Below, in pieces: positions 1-8,849 of a stretch of DNA of 64,000 nucleotides. The notes under the pieces were generated by a model that had not been told where the DNA came from, did not search any database, and saw only the letters and a program-made list of their open reading frames with translations. The stretch is from Aridibaculum aurantiacum (lineage in GTDB: Bacteria; Bacteroidota; Bacteroidia; Chitinophagales; Chitinophagaceae). A program made the translations under genes and the position numbers. Positions within the stretch are counted from its first letter, which is position 1; the number at the start of each line of letters is the position of its first letter. The stretch covers positions 2,232,001 through 2,296,000 of the forward strand of contig NZ_JAFEWC010000001.1 of assembly GCF_017355875.1 (NCBI RefSeq), written 5' to 3'.

Positions 1-2
1 TA

Positions 3-1151
3 AATACGATCACTAACAACACACTGCAGGCCTTGTTCTTCATGGACGACAGGCAACACTGCACCTATATGAACCCTGCAGCTGAAAAGATGATCGGCTA
101 TAAGCTTGAGGAAATCCAGGAAAAGCCACTGCATTATTATATTCATCATACACACCCTGATGGCCGGCATTTTCCAATAGAGGAATGTGAGATTGACAGG
201 GCATTGCCGAAACTGGCGCAAACGCAGGGAGATGAGGTTTTCATTAAAAAAGACGGTTCTTTTTTCCCTGTTTCCTTCATTGCAAGTCCCATTATTCAAA
301 ATGGCAAACCGGTAGGGACAGTAATAGAAGTAAGGGATACTACAGAAGAGAAAAGAATAAAATCGGAGCTGCGCGATAAAGAGAAGAAGGCGATGGCGAT
401 GCTGGAGCAAAAAGTAAAGGAACGTACACGCGAACTGGAAAAGAGCAATTATGAATTATTGCAATTTACCAGTGTGGCCAGCCATGATCTGAAAGAGCCT
501 GTACGCAAGATCTCAATATTCAGCAACCTGCTGAAGGAACTGAACGAGGCAAGCCTTGACGATCGGTCGCTCCGGTATTTAGATAATATAGCCCAGTCAT
601 CTACTCGTATGGCAAGGCTGATTGATGACCTGCTGAACTTTTCCCGCTTATCTCAATCTGAGTTAGCGTTTTCAGAAGTGAATTTAAATAAACTGGTAAC
701 GCAGGTATTGGAAGACCTTGAGATACAGATAACAGAAAAAGGCGCTACCATCAATTTTCATGAATTGCCGGTAGTGATGGGGATAGAATTCCAGCTTGCA
801 CAACTATTCCAAAACCTATTGTCGAACTCGTTGAAATTTGCTCATCCTGATCGCAGGCCTGTCATCAATATAACAGCTAAGGCTTTATCAGAAGGCAATA
901 AGCAGGTGTACAAAATCTTCTACCGCGACAATGGTATCGGCTTTAAGCCTGAGTACAACGAGAAGATCTTTGGAGTATTTCAGCGGCTTCATACCAAGGA
1001 TCAATACGAAGGAACCGGTGTAGGATTGGCCATTGTAAAGAAGATCATTTCGCTACACAATGGCGAAATCATTGCCTCAGGTGTAGAGGGTGAAGGAGCT
1101 TTATTTGAAATTACTTTACCCGCTGATGAACATTTGCCTGCTGCCTCTTAA
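3..1151 (+). CDS. PAS-domain sensor histidine kinase (5' partial)
   Basis: The reading frame is open to the left edge, so the true start lies outside the window; the leftmost internal start candidates are TTG at 33 and ATG at 42. Counting from the TTG, residues 1-105 form a PAS sensory fold, 110-140 a coiled-coil linker, and the dimerisation/phosphoacceptor region has H151 in SHDLKEPVRKI. The ATPase domain follows, with an N box (QNLLSNSLKFA), a G1 box (DNGIGF) and a G2 box (GTGVGLAIVKKI). No membrane segment is seen in the visible part, which suggests cytoplasmic sensing, though an N-terminal region is missing. No receiver gene is adjacent, so the partner is unknown. It resembles the kinase at 12981-14519. 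A hairpin at 1179-1209 follows the gene. Confidence 0.88.
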   Translation, partial: NTITNNTLQALFFMDDRQHCTYMNPAAEKMIGYKLEEIQEKPLHYYIHHTHPDGRHFPIEECEIDRALPKLAQTQGDEVFIKKDGSFFPVSFIASPIIQNGKPVGTVIEVRDTTEEKRIKSELRDKEKKAMAMLEQKVKERTRELEKSNYELLQFTSVASHDLKEPVRKISIFSNLLKELNEASLDDRSLRYLDNIAQSSTRMARLIDDLLNFSRLSQSELAFSEVNLNKLVTQVLEDLEIQITEKGATINFHELPVVMGIEFQLAQLFQNLLSNSLKFAHPDRRPVINITAKALSEGNKQVYKIFYRDNGIGFKPEYNEKIFGVFQRLHTKDQYEGTGVGLAIVKKIISLHNGEIIASGVEGEGALFEITLPADEHLPAAS

Positions 1152-1178
1152 TAGTATTTGTTATACCTGGTAATAGTG

Positions 1179-1209
1179 AATGCTGTGTGGCTAAGGCTAA
1201 CACAGCATT
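1179..1209 (+). terminator. Stem-loop, probable terminator of the first kinase gene
   Basis: A perfect 10-bp inverted repeat (AATGCTGTGT at 1179-1188, ACACAGCATT at 1200-1209) with an 11-nt loop is followed by a T-rich run. It sits 28 bp after the kinase stop and just before the -7-like element of the next gene. Confidence 0.55.
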
Positions 1210-1215
1210 TTCATT

Positions 1216-1223
1216 TACTTTTG
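1216..1223 (+). promoter_or_regulatory. -7 promoter element (TACTTTTG)
   Basis: TACTTTTG fits the Bacteroidota -7 consensus TAnnTTTG and lies 17 bp upstream of the ATG at 1241. No clear -33 TTTG is visible at the expected distance. Confidence 0.45.
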
Positions 1224-1240
1224 CCAACAAATTTTTTCAT

Positions 1241-1816
1241 ATGAAAAACTACCTATTTATTGTTTTGCTTGCAGTTTTAGCCGCTTGTGGCGGAAGTGAT
1301 CAGCCTGCAGAGGAAGTGAAAAAAGATGAGCCGCTGGCACAAAGCAAGAACAGCTCCCGTTTCAACCAGACCTTTGGTGACTTTCTAAATAACTACTATT
1401 CACTGAAAGATGCGTTGGTAGCCAGCAACCCTGAACAGGCTACCACAGCAGCGAATAATATGGTGAGTTCTGCTAATAACATCGCTTACGATGAAATGAA
1501 GGCTGATAGCAACATTGTACTTACCGCAAAAGATTTTACTAATACCATAACTGGCGATGCACAAAAATTAGCAACAGAAGCTGACCTGGAAGCTAAAAGA
1601 AAAACCTTCCAATCTATAAGCGATAATATGTACACCTTGCTGCGTACGGTTCGCTACGATAATGAAATAGTGTACCAGCAATATTGTCCTATGGCATTTG
1701 ATGATGCAGGAGCTGCCTGGTTAAGTAAAACCTCTGATATAAAAAATCCATATTACGGTAAGAAAATGCTGACTTGCGGAGAGGTAAGAGACTCTCTTGA
1801 CTTCAGGGGCAAATAA
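1241..1816 (+). CDS. DUF3347 family lipoprotein
   Basis: I chose the ATG at 1241 because it gives a lipoprotein signal (MKNYLFIVLLAVLAAC, lipobox LAAC); the frame is open back to 1187 but that extension lacks sense. The 191-residue product carries a helical region (about 35-130) typical of DUF3347, and a C-terminal signature with YCPMAFDDAGAAWLS, NPYYGKKML and TCGEV. In this family that region, with its conserved Cys, Met and His/Tyr positions, is suspected to bind metal, and relatives are often found near heavy-metal efflux genes. A TonB-dependent receptor starts about 60 bp downstream on the same strand, so the two may act together at the cell envelope. The role is inferred; the family assignment is fairly sure. 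Confidence 0.8.
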   Translation: MKNYLFIVLLAVLAACGGSDQPAEEVKKDEPLAQSKNSSRFNQTFGDFLNNYYSLKDALVASNPEQATTAANNMVSSANNIAYDEMKADSNIVLTAKDFTNTITGDAQKLATEADLEAKRKTFQSISDNMYTLLRTVRYDNEIVYQQYCPMAFDDAGAAWLSKTSDIKNPYYGKKMLTCGEVRDSLDFRGK

Positions 1817-1877
1817 ACCTTCTAACGCAATTGCTTGTTGAAAGAAGTTGTTGACGAAAGCTATAAATACATTAAGC

Positions 1878-4229
1878 ATGCGTTATTGGGTAGCAATGAT
1901 GCTGGTTGTGATTTCACAACTGGTATATGGACAAGAAAAGGTGACCATCAATGGTTACATCAAAGACACGCTATCTGGTGAAACGCTGATAGGTGCCAGC
2001 CTGAATGTAAATGGTGTTACACGTGGTGTAACCAGTAACCAATACGGATTTTACTCGCTCACTTTACCAAAAGGCAAATACACCTTTACCTGCACTTTCG
2101 TTGGTTACCTGCCTGTGGATACTACCATAGAACTTTCAGGTAATACCAATCTTACTTTCAACCTGTTTCCCAACAATGTAATTTTTGAAACAGTGACGGT
2201 AACCGGCCGCCGCCGCGACAACAATGTGAAGACAGCGCAGATGGGTAAGATTGACCTGAGTATGGAAACGGTAAAATCGGTGCCGGCACTACTGGGTGAA
2301 GTAGATGTATTGAAGGTGCTACAGTTACTGCCGGGTGTACGCAATGCCGGCGAAGGCAATGCTGGTTTTTATGTACGCGGTGGTGGGCCAGATCAAAATC
2401 TTATTTTACTCGATGATGCGGTGGTGTATAATTCCGGCCACCTGTTTGGGTTCTTTTCTGTTTTCAATTCCGATGCTATCAAAAATGTTTCGCTGATAAA
2501 AGGAGGGATGCCATCGCAATATGGTGGCAGGCTATCATCGGTTGTGGATGTAACACTGAAAGAAGGCAACATGAACAAGACGCAGATAGATGCCGGCATT
2601 GGCGCTATCGCTTCGCGCTTTTCAATTCAGGGGCCAATAGTGAAAGACAAAGCATCGTACATAGTTTCTGCACGCCGTACATATATCGATGTGCTTACAA
2701 AACCTTTCCTTAGTAAAGACAGCGATTTCAGGGGCTCCGGTTATTACTTCTACGACCTGAACCTAAAGATGAACTACATTGTTTCAGAAAAGGACAGGGT
2801 GTACCTGAGTGGCTATTTCGGCCGCGATGTTTTTAACTATAATAACAACCGCCGCGGCTTCAATACCAATATTCCATGGGGAAATTCTACAGCTACTTTT
2901 CGATGGAACCATGTTTTCAACCGCAAGTTGTTTAGTAATGTATCGCTCGTATACAACGATTATAATTTTGCTTTTGCGGCTACACAAAATGATTTCCGCA
3001 TCAAGTTGTCATCAGGCATCCGCGACCTGAATGCAAAGTTTGACTTTGACTACTTCGCTTCTCCAAAACATAAGGTAAAGTTTGGCGGCCTGTATACGCA
3101 TCATACTTTCTTCCCAAATATATTGACAGCAGAGCAAGGCGCTACTACATTTACGCCCAACAATGCCAACAAAAAATACGCTAATGAATATGCCTTATAT
3201 ATACAAGATGATTGGGATGTTTCGGATAAAGTGAAATTGAACTATGGTTTGCGGTATGGAGCCTTTCAGCAGGTAGGACGCTATATGAGTTATAAGAAAG
3301 ATGTGAATGGCAATAAGACTGACAGCACATTTTTCGGAAGTGGAGAGACGGTGAAACTTTATGGTGGTTTGGAACCACGTGCTACGCTGCGGTATTCTCT
3401 GAATGATTATTCTTCTTTGAAATTTGCTGTTAGCAGAAACCTGCAGTATATACACCTGGTAAGTAATTCCGGCACTACGCTTCCTACGGATCTTTGGGTT
3501 CCAAGCACGGAGAATGTGAAGCCGCAGATCAGCTGGCAGTATGCAGCCGGCTACTTCCGCAATTTTGCAAACAGCATGTTTGAAACTTCAGTGGAGTTGT
3601 ATTACAAGAACATGCAGAACCAGATTGAATATCGTGAAGGTTATACGCCATCATTATCCGATCCTGAACAGGATTTTACTTTTGGCCGCGGGTGGAGTTA
3701 TGGTGCAGAGTTTTTTGTAAATAAAGTGAAGGGAAGGTTCACCGGTTGGGTAGGGTATACCCTTAGCTGGACTTGGCGGCGTTTCCCTTTCTTAAACAAC
3801 AACGAGAAGTTTCCCAGCAAGTTTGACCGCAGGCACGACATGAGTGTGGTGGGCACTTACGAGATCAATAAAAAGTGGAAGTTGTCTTCGGTTTTCATTT
3901 ACGGTACAGGCAATGCTGTTACAGTGCCGGAAAGATTTTACTTTATCAATGGCATTTTAACCCAAGAGAATGGGCGCATTAATTCTTACAGGCTTGCGCC
4001 TTATCACAGGTTAGATTTTTCAGCTACTTATGCGCCTACACCTAAGAAGAATAGAAAGTTCCAGTCTAATTGGGTGTTTAGCATTTACAATGTATATAGC
4101 AGGCAAAATCCATATTTCATTTACTTCAACCAATCTGGCAGCCCGGCTACAGGTAATTTAAAAATAGATGCTACCCAGGTGTCACTGTTTCCCATCATCC
4201 CATCAGTCACGTGGAATGTGAAGATCTGA
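1878..4229 (+). CDS. TonB-dependent receptor with carboxypeptidase-regulatory-like domain
   Basis: Outer-membrane gated channel for an unidentified ligand. From the ATG at 1878 the protein has a signal peptide (MRYWVAMMLVVISQLVYG), then a carboxypeptidase D regulatory-like beta domain (about 22-110, IKDTLSGETLIGASLNV), a TonB plug (about 125-240, with LLPGVRNAGEGNAGFYVRGG and LILLDDAVVYN) and a large beta-barrel to the C-terminus. A TTG at 1848 in frame is a less likely start. At 783 residues it is shorter than SusC proteins (about 1000) and no SusD partner follows, so it is not a classical polysaccharide-utilisation receptor. The upstream DUF3347 lipoprotein hints at metal or metal-chelate uptake, which is inference. 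Confidence 0.88.
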   Translation: MRYWVAMMLVVISQLVYGQEKVTINGYIKDTLSGETLIGASLNVNGVTRGVTSNQYGFYSLTLPKGKYTFTCTFVGYLPVDTTIELSGNTNLTFNLFPNNVIFETVTVTGRRRDNNVKTAQMGKIDLSMETVKSVPALLGEVDVLKVLQLLPGVRNAGEGNAGFYVRGGGPDQNLILLDDAVVYNSGHLFGFFSVFNSDAIKNVSLIKGGMPSQYGGRLSSVVDVTLKEGNMNKTQIDAGIGAIASRFSIQGPIVKDKASYIVSARRTYIDVLTKPFLSKDSDFRGSGYYFYDLNLKMNYIVSEKDRVYLSGYFGRDVFNYNNNRRGFNTNIPWGNSTATFRWNHVFNRKLFSNVSLVYNDYNFAFAATQNDFRIKLSSGIRDLNAKFDFDYFASPKHKVKFGGLYTHHTFFPNILTAEQGATTFTPNNANKKYANEYALYIQDDWDVSDKVKLNYGLRYGAFQQVGRYMSYKKDVNGNKTDSTFFGSGETVKLYGGLEPRATLRYSLNDYSSLKFAVSRNLQYIHLVSNSGTTLPTDLWVPSTENVKPQISWQYAAGYFRNFANSMFETSVELYYKNMQNQIEYREGYTPSLSDPEQDFTFGRGWSYGAEFFVNKVKGRFTGWVGYTLSWTWRRFPFLNNNEKFPSKFDRRHDMSVVGTYEINKKWKLSSVFIYGTGNAVTVPERFYFINGILTQENGRINSYRLAPYHRLDFSATYAPTPKKNRKFQSNWVFSIYNVYSRQNPYFIYFNQSGSPATGNLKIDATQVSLFPIIPSVTWNVKI

Positions 4230-4394
4230 TTTAGAAGCTTATTAGTAGATCGATAGCTTGTAAAATGACTTCTCCAGTAGATTATTCATATGAGTATTCC
4301 CCAGGACAATCACAAGATGATCTGTTGTATTAAGTATCGATGAAGGCGATTTTCGCAGCTATATTATTCACAAAAACTAATCGGCTGTAAACGT

Positions 4395-4402
4395 TATTTT
4401 TG
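4395..4402 (+). promoter_or_regulatory. -7 promoter element of glnS (TATTTTTG)
   Basis: TATTTTTG matches TAnnTTTG and lies 17 bp before the ATG at 4420. The 190-bp gap before it (4230-4394) shows no other gene. Confidence 0.5.
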
Positions 4403-4419
4403 CCACCCAAGAAGATAAT

Positions 4420-6087
4420 ATGTCGGAAGAAAAAAGTTTAAATTTTATAGAGGAGATCATTGAGCAGGATCTTGCTGCTGGCAAATACAAAAACATTGTC
4501 ACCCGTTTTCCTCCAGAACCTAATGGTTATTTACATATTGGTCATGCTAAAAGCATCTGCCTGAATTTTGGCCTTGCTATCAAGTATGGCGGAAAAACCA
4601 ACCTTCGTTTCGATGATACCAATCCTGTGAAAGAAGACCAGGAATATGTAGATAGTATAAAGGAAGATGTAAAATGGCTGGGCTTTGAATGGGCGCAGGA
4701 ACTATATGCATCTGACTATTTTCAAACACTATACGACTATGCTGTAAAGCTTATAAAGATAGGGCTGGCATACGTGGATGATAGTACACCGGAAGAAATA
4801 GCCAAACAAAAAGGTACACCAACAGAACCAGGAACCGGTAATGAATTCCGCAACCGTTCAGTAGATGAAAACCTTGACCTTTTTGAGCGAATGAAGAATG
4901 GTGAATTCAAAGACGGCGAAAGAGTATTACGTGCTAAGATAGACCTTGCTAGTCCTAACATGCACATGCGCGACCCGCTGATGTACCGCATCAAGCATGC
5001 ACATCATCACCGCACCGGCAATGAGTGGTGCATTTATCCTATGTATGATTTTGCGCATGGCCAAAGTGATAGCATTGAGAATATCACGCACTCGCTATGT
5101 ACGCTGGAGTTTATTCCGCACCGCGAACTGTATGATTGGTTCATTGAGAAACTGGAGATATTTCCAAGTCATCAATTTGAATTTGCGCGCTTAAACCTGA
5201 ACTACACCGTGATGAGTAAGCGCCGCTTACTGCAGTTGGTAAATGACAAGCATGTGGAAGGATGGGACGATCCACGCATGCCTACCATTGCTGCGCTTCG
5301 CCGCCGTGGTTATACGCCGGAGAGCGTTCGCAACTTTTGCGACAGGATAGGAGTGGCCAAACGTGAGAACATCATTGATGTAGGATTGTTGGAATTCTTT
5401 GTACGCGAACACCTGAATAAAATAGCGCTGCGCCGCATGGCTGTACTCGACCCGGTAAAACTGGTTATTACCAATTATCCTGAAGGACAGGTGGAGCAGT
5501 TGGTTGCTGAAAATAATCCTGAAGCAGAAGATGGTGGTGGTACACGTGAATTACCTTTTGCACGAGAGGTTTGGATAGAGCGGGAAGATTTTATGGAAGA
5601 GCCTCCGAAGAAATTCTTCAGGCTTGGACCAGGCTTAATGGTGCGTTTAAAACATGCTTACATCGTTAAATGCACAGGCTTCAAAAAAGATGATGCAGGC
5701 AATGTGGTAGAAGTGCATGCTGAATATATTCCTGAAAGCCGCAGTGGCAGCGATACCAGCGGTATCAATGTAAAAGGAACCATTCATTGGGTGAGCGTTA
5801 TTCATGCGCTGACTGCCGAAGTAAGGTTGTACGACCGCCTTTTCAAAGTAGAAGAGCCGGGCAATGAAGAAGGTGATTTTAAAGATTATATAAATCCTGA
5901 TAGTTTGCAGGTACTGCCTAAAGTATACATAGAACCAGCTTTGCGTCATGTTAGTTTTGGTGAACGTTACCAGTTCTTGCGCAAGGGCTACTTCTGCCTG
6001 GATGAAGACAGCAGTGAAGACAGGCTCGTATTCAATCGCACGGTTTCTTTAAAAGATACTTGGGCAAAAGAAGCGAAGAAGAATTAA
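4420..6087 (+). CDS. glnS: Glutaminyl-tRNA synthetase
   Basis: Class I aminoacyl-tRNA synthetase charging tRNA-Gln with glutamine in the cytoplasm. The HIGH motif is intact (PNGYLHIGH, residues 35-42), followed by NLRFDDTNP, and the KMSKS-type loop is VMSKRRL near 264-270. The C-terminal half has the two beta-barrel anticodon-binding domains ([16 protein letters not shown] near the end). Its 555 residues match bacterial GlnRS. Presence of GlnRS means Gln-tRNA need not be made by the GatCAB amidation route alone. Start is the ATG 17 bp after a -7 element; a strong terminator follows. Confidence 0.97.
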   Translation: MSEEKSLNFIEEIIEQDLAAGKYKNIVTRFPPEPNGYLHIGHAKSICLNFGLAIKYGGKTNLRFDDTNPVKEDQEYVDSIKEDVKWLGFEWAQELYASDYFQTLYDYAVKLIKIGLAYVDDSTPEEIAKQKGTPTEPGTGNEFRNRSVDENLDLFERMKNGEFKDGERVLRAKIDLASPNMHMRDPLMYRIKHAHHHRTGNEWCIYPMYDFAHGQSDSIENITHSLCTLEFIPHRELYDWFIEKLEIFPSHQFEFARLNLNYTVMSKRRLLQLVNDKHVEGWDDPRMPTIAALRRRGYTPESVRNFCDRIGVAKRENIIDVGLLEFFVREHLNKIALRRMAVLDPVKLVITNYPEGQVEQLVAENNPEAEDGGGTRELPFAREVWIEREDFMEEPPKKFFRLGPGLMVRLKHAYIVKCTGFKKDDAGNVVEVHAEYIPESRSGSDTSGINVKGTIHWVSVIHALTAEVRLYDRLFKVEEPGNEEGDFKDYINPDSLQVLPKVYIEPALRHVSFGERYQFLRKGYFCLDEDSSEDRLVFNRTVSLKDTWAKEAKKN

Positions 6088-6123
6088 GGCTTTCACAGGC
6101 GTGATAATTTGATTTAAATATTT

Positions 6124-6164
6124 AGATGAAGGTGATCTGGCTAATCACCTTCATCTTATTTTTC
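6124..6164 (+). terminator. Rho-independent terminator after glnS
   Basis: Perfect 13-bp stem (AGATGAAGGTGAT at 6124-6136, complement at 6144-6156) with a 7-nt loop, followed by TATTTTT. Confidence 0.85.
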
Positions 6165-6214
6165 CGCAGTTCCTAGTTCAATGCTTTTAAAAGCACGCTA
6201 CCATTACTTATTAT

Positions 6215-7555
6215 ATGAACCTACTTACAAAGTTCACCGATCACATCAAGCTAAAGAATGGGTTCACCAACCAGCACCAATTTTTATTGGCTGTAAGTGG
6301 AGGTATAGATAGCGTTGTTCTATGCGACCTGTTTCATAAGGCAAAACTTCAGTTTTCAATTGCGCATTGCAACTTCCAATTGCGCGGTGCTGAAAGTGAA
6401 AGAGATGAACTGTTTGTAAAGGAGCTTGCAAAGAAGTACGAGGTAGATATATTTGTACAGCATTTTGATACCAAAGCATATGCTGAAAACAATAAACTAT
6501 CAACGCAGGTTGCTGCTCGTGATCTTCGTTATGATTGGTTCAGACAATTGATAGCTGAAGGCAAAGCCTCTTATATAGTTACTGCACATCATGCGGATGA
6601 TAACATAGAAACGGTTGTAATGAACTTCTTCCGCGGCACGGGGCTGAAAGGATTGATAGGTATGGATGAACACTTTCAGCAAGTGTGGAGACCCTTGTTA
6701 GGCATTAGAAGAAAAGAAATATTAGACTACGCTGCTCAACATGAGTTGCAACATGTAGAAGATTCATCCAATGCCTCCAGCAACTATACCCGTAATTATT
6801 TTCGTAATGAAATGCTCCCTGCTATTGCGCAGGTGTTTCCCCAGGTAGTAGAAAACCTGCTTAAAAATATAGCGCGTCTTACGGAGGTGGAACTGGTGTA
6901 CAAACAGGCTATAGCTAATTACAAAAAGCAACTGGTTGAGATCAAAGGAAAAGAGGCGCATATTCCTATTCTTAAGCTGCTGAAAGCAGAACCTGTGCGT
7001 ACGATCTTGTGGGAGATTTTGAGTGAATACAACTTCACGGCAGCACAGGTGGATGAGATACTTAAACTTATGCAGGCGGATAATGGCAGCTATGTAGAAT
7101 CTCCGTCACATCGCATTATCAAGAATAGGAACTGGCTGATCATTGCGGCAAAGAAAGCTGAAGAAATTTCCAACTTCATAGTAGTTGAGGCACAACAGAA
7201 GAAAGTGGATTTTCCAGGAGGAAGTTTACAATTTGAATATGATATCCCTGCCAGTCATGTTACCATATCTGCCGATGCATCTGTTGCATTTATTGATGCC
7301 CATGAACTTCATTTTCCATTGCTGCTTCGCAAGTGGAAGAAGGGTGATTACTTTTACCCGCTGGGTATGCAGAAAAAGAAAAAGCTAAGCAAGTTCTTTA
7401 TTGATAATAAGCTATCGCTTATTCAAAAGGAAAATACCTGGGTATTGGAAAGCAACAAAAGAATTGTTTGGGTGATAGGGCAACGGCTAGACAACCGCTT
7501 CAAACTACAACCTTCCACAGGGTCTGTTGTAAGAGTTAAGTTGATTAGTAAATAG
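6215..7555 (+). CDS. tilS: tRNA(Ile)-lysidine synthetase
   Basis: Converts the wobble cytidine of the CAU-anticodon tRNA-Ile to lysidine, so that it reads AUA and is charged with isoleucine. The PP-loop ATPase motif SGGIDS is at residues 28-33 and is followed by the AHCNFQLRGAESERDE and TAHHADDNIET blocks conserved in TilS. The C-terminal substrate-binding domain is present (residues about 365-446, including RKWKKGDYFYPLGM and KKLSKFFID). At 446 residues it is full length. It is an essential gene in most bacteria. It converges on the rhomboid gene, about 100 bp away. Confidence 0.96.
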   Translation: MNLLTKFTDHIKLKNGFTNQHQFLLAVSGGIDSVVLCDLFHKAKLQFSIAHCNFQLRGAESERDELFVKELAKKYEVDIFVQHFDTKAYAENNKLSTQVAARDLRYDWFRQLIAEGKASYIVTAHHADDNIETVVMNFFRGTGLKGLIGMDEHFQQVWRPLLGIRRKEILDYAAQHELQHVEDSSNASSNYTRNYFRNEMLPAIAQVFPQVVENLLKNIARLTEVELVYKQAIANYKKQLVEIKGKEAHIPILKLLKAEPVRTILWEILSEYNFTAAQVDEILKLMQADNGSYVESPSHRIIKNRNWLIIAAKKAEEISNFIVVEAQQKKVDFPGGSLQFEYDIPASHVTISADASVAFIDAHELHFPLLLRKWKKGDYFYPLGMQKKKKLSKFFIDNKLSLIQKENTWVLESNKRIVWVIGQRLDNRFKLQPSTGSVVRVKLISK

Positions 7556-7656
7556 TGATTAGAGACTAGAGATTAGTGCCAGGAAGGAAGTCATTGATTA
7601 AGATTACTTGGAAAAGCCACACCAGGAATCAGGAACTTCAAACCTCACACCTCTTC

Positions 7657-8298
7657 CTACAACCCCGTATACATCCTTATCTGGGAAATAAAATTCTGCA
7701 CAGGATCGAAGCTGGAGAATGCATAGCAGAAAATAAGCAACAGAACTATTCCTGAAGCAGCACCAAAGAAGTGAGCAGAGTGGTTGATATTATCTCCACC
7801 ACGTCTTGCCATATACATCGTGATGCCGAGGTAAATAAAACCAAAGATGAAACCAGGGATCCTTATTGGAATTAGTATGATACCTACCCCTGTTAAAGGA
7901 AATAAGAAGATGGTGGCAAACACTACTGCTGATACAGCACCTGATGCTCCCAGACTTTTATAGTAGTAATTATCCTTATTCTGAACATAAGAAGGAATAA
8001 GGCAAATGATCTGCGATATCAAATAAAGTGCTACATAAAGTATGGGTCCTTTTTCTTCGAAAATATAGTTGAAGTTATTCTCCAACATACTGCCAAACAT
8101 ATAGAACGCCCACATATTAAATATGAGGTGCATGGGATCAGCATGAATAAGTGCACAAGACAAAAAGCGATACCACTGGTTGCGGCGCGTTATTGCCGGA
8201 GGATAGAAGATCAAGTCATCAATTACTTTACGATTACTAAATGCAGTAAAAGATATAATGGCTGTAAGTATGAGAATGATTAGAGTGACACTGAGCAT
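7657..8298 (-). CDS. Rhomboid family intramembrane serine protease
   Basis: Multi-pass inner-membrane protein of 213 residues with the rhomboid fold: HADPMHLIFNMWAFYMFG in the first loop and TM2 region, the catalytic serine in GASGAVSA, and the catalytic histidine in HSAHFFGAASG. The N-terminus (MLSVTLIILILTAIISFTAF) is TM1. Such proteases cut single-pass membrane proteins within the bilayer; the substrate cannot be told from sequence. It starts 13 bp downstream of rlmH on the same strand, so the two are probably co-transcribed. Confidence 0.93.
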   Translation of the reverse strand: MLSVTLIILILTAIISFTAFSNRKVIDDLIFYPPAITRRNQWYRFLSCALIHADPMHLIFNMWAFYMFGSMLENNFNYIFEEKGPILYVALYLISQIICLIPSYVQNKDNYYYKSLGASGAVSAVVFATIFLFPLTGVGIILIPIRIPGFIFGFIYLGITMYMARRGGDNINHSAHFFGAASGIVLLLIFCYAFSSFDPVQNFISQIRMYTGL

Positions 8299-8311
8299 GC
8301 GGGCAAGTTAA

Positions 8312-8785
8312 TTATTCATGGTGATACTTTTCGTTGCGGATAATGGTACATGCACGATAAACCTGTTCTGCAAGAATAAGGCGTACCAGCTGGTGCGGGA
8401 AAACCAACGGTGACAAGGCCCATGTATAATTAGCTCTTTCTTTCACAGTCTCATCTACGCCAAAAGCGCCACCAATAAGAAATACCATTTGTCTTACACT
8501 TGTATTTGCTTTTTGCTCAATCAAGGAAGCCAGTTTCGGTGAACTGATCAGCTTTCCTCTCTCATCAAGCAGCACAAGAAAATCATCTTTGTGCAATGCC
8601 TGAAGTATGGTGGATGCTTCATTTCTTTTTATATCAGCCTCCAGTGAAGAAGCCGTTTGACGCGCAGGTGAAAATAGTCTCCAGTCGACAGGATAGTACC
8701 TACCAATGCGTTTTGTAAATTCTGTTATGCCTTCGCGTATATAATCTTCATGTGCTTTGCCAACTGACCACAACTGAATTTTCAT
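8312..8785 (-). CDS. rlmH: 23S rRNA (pseudouridine1915-N3)-methyltransferase RlmH
   Basis: SPOUT-class enzyme that methylates pseudouridine 1915 of helix 69 of 23S rRNA using SAM. Visible marks are LLDERGKLISSPKLA, the SAM-knot segment VFLIGGAFGVDE, the SPLVFPHQLVRLILAEQVYRA block and the typical C-terminal YHHE. The length of 157 residues equals the family norm. It is divergent from the M1 peptidase, whose start lies about 65 bp away, and heads a probable two-gene unit with the rhomboid protease. Confidence 0.97.
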   Translation of the reverse strand: MKIQLWSVGKAHEDYIREGITEFTKRIGRYYPVDWRLFSPARQTASSLEADIKRNEASTILQALHKDDFLVLLDERGKLISSPKLASLIEQKANTSVRQMVFLIGGAFGVDETVKERANYTWALSPLVFPHQLVRLILAEQVYRACTIIRNEKYHHE

Positions 8786-8849
8786 AAGCCAAAGTTAATA
8801 GGATGTGTCCACCACCACATTGGTTCATTATCAATTAAATTGCAAACTT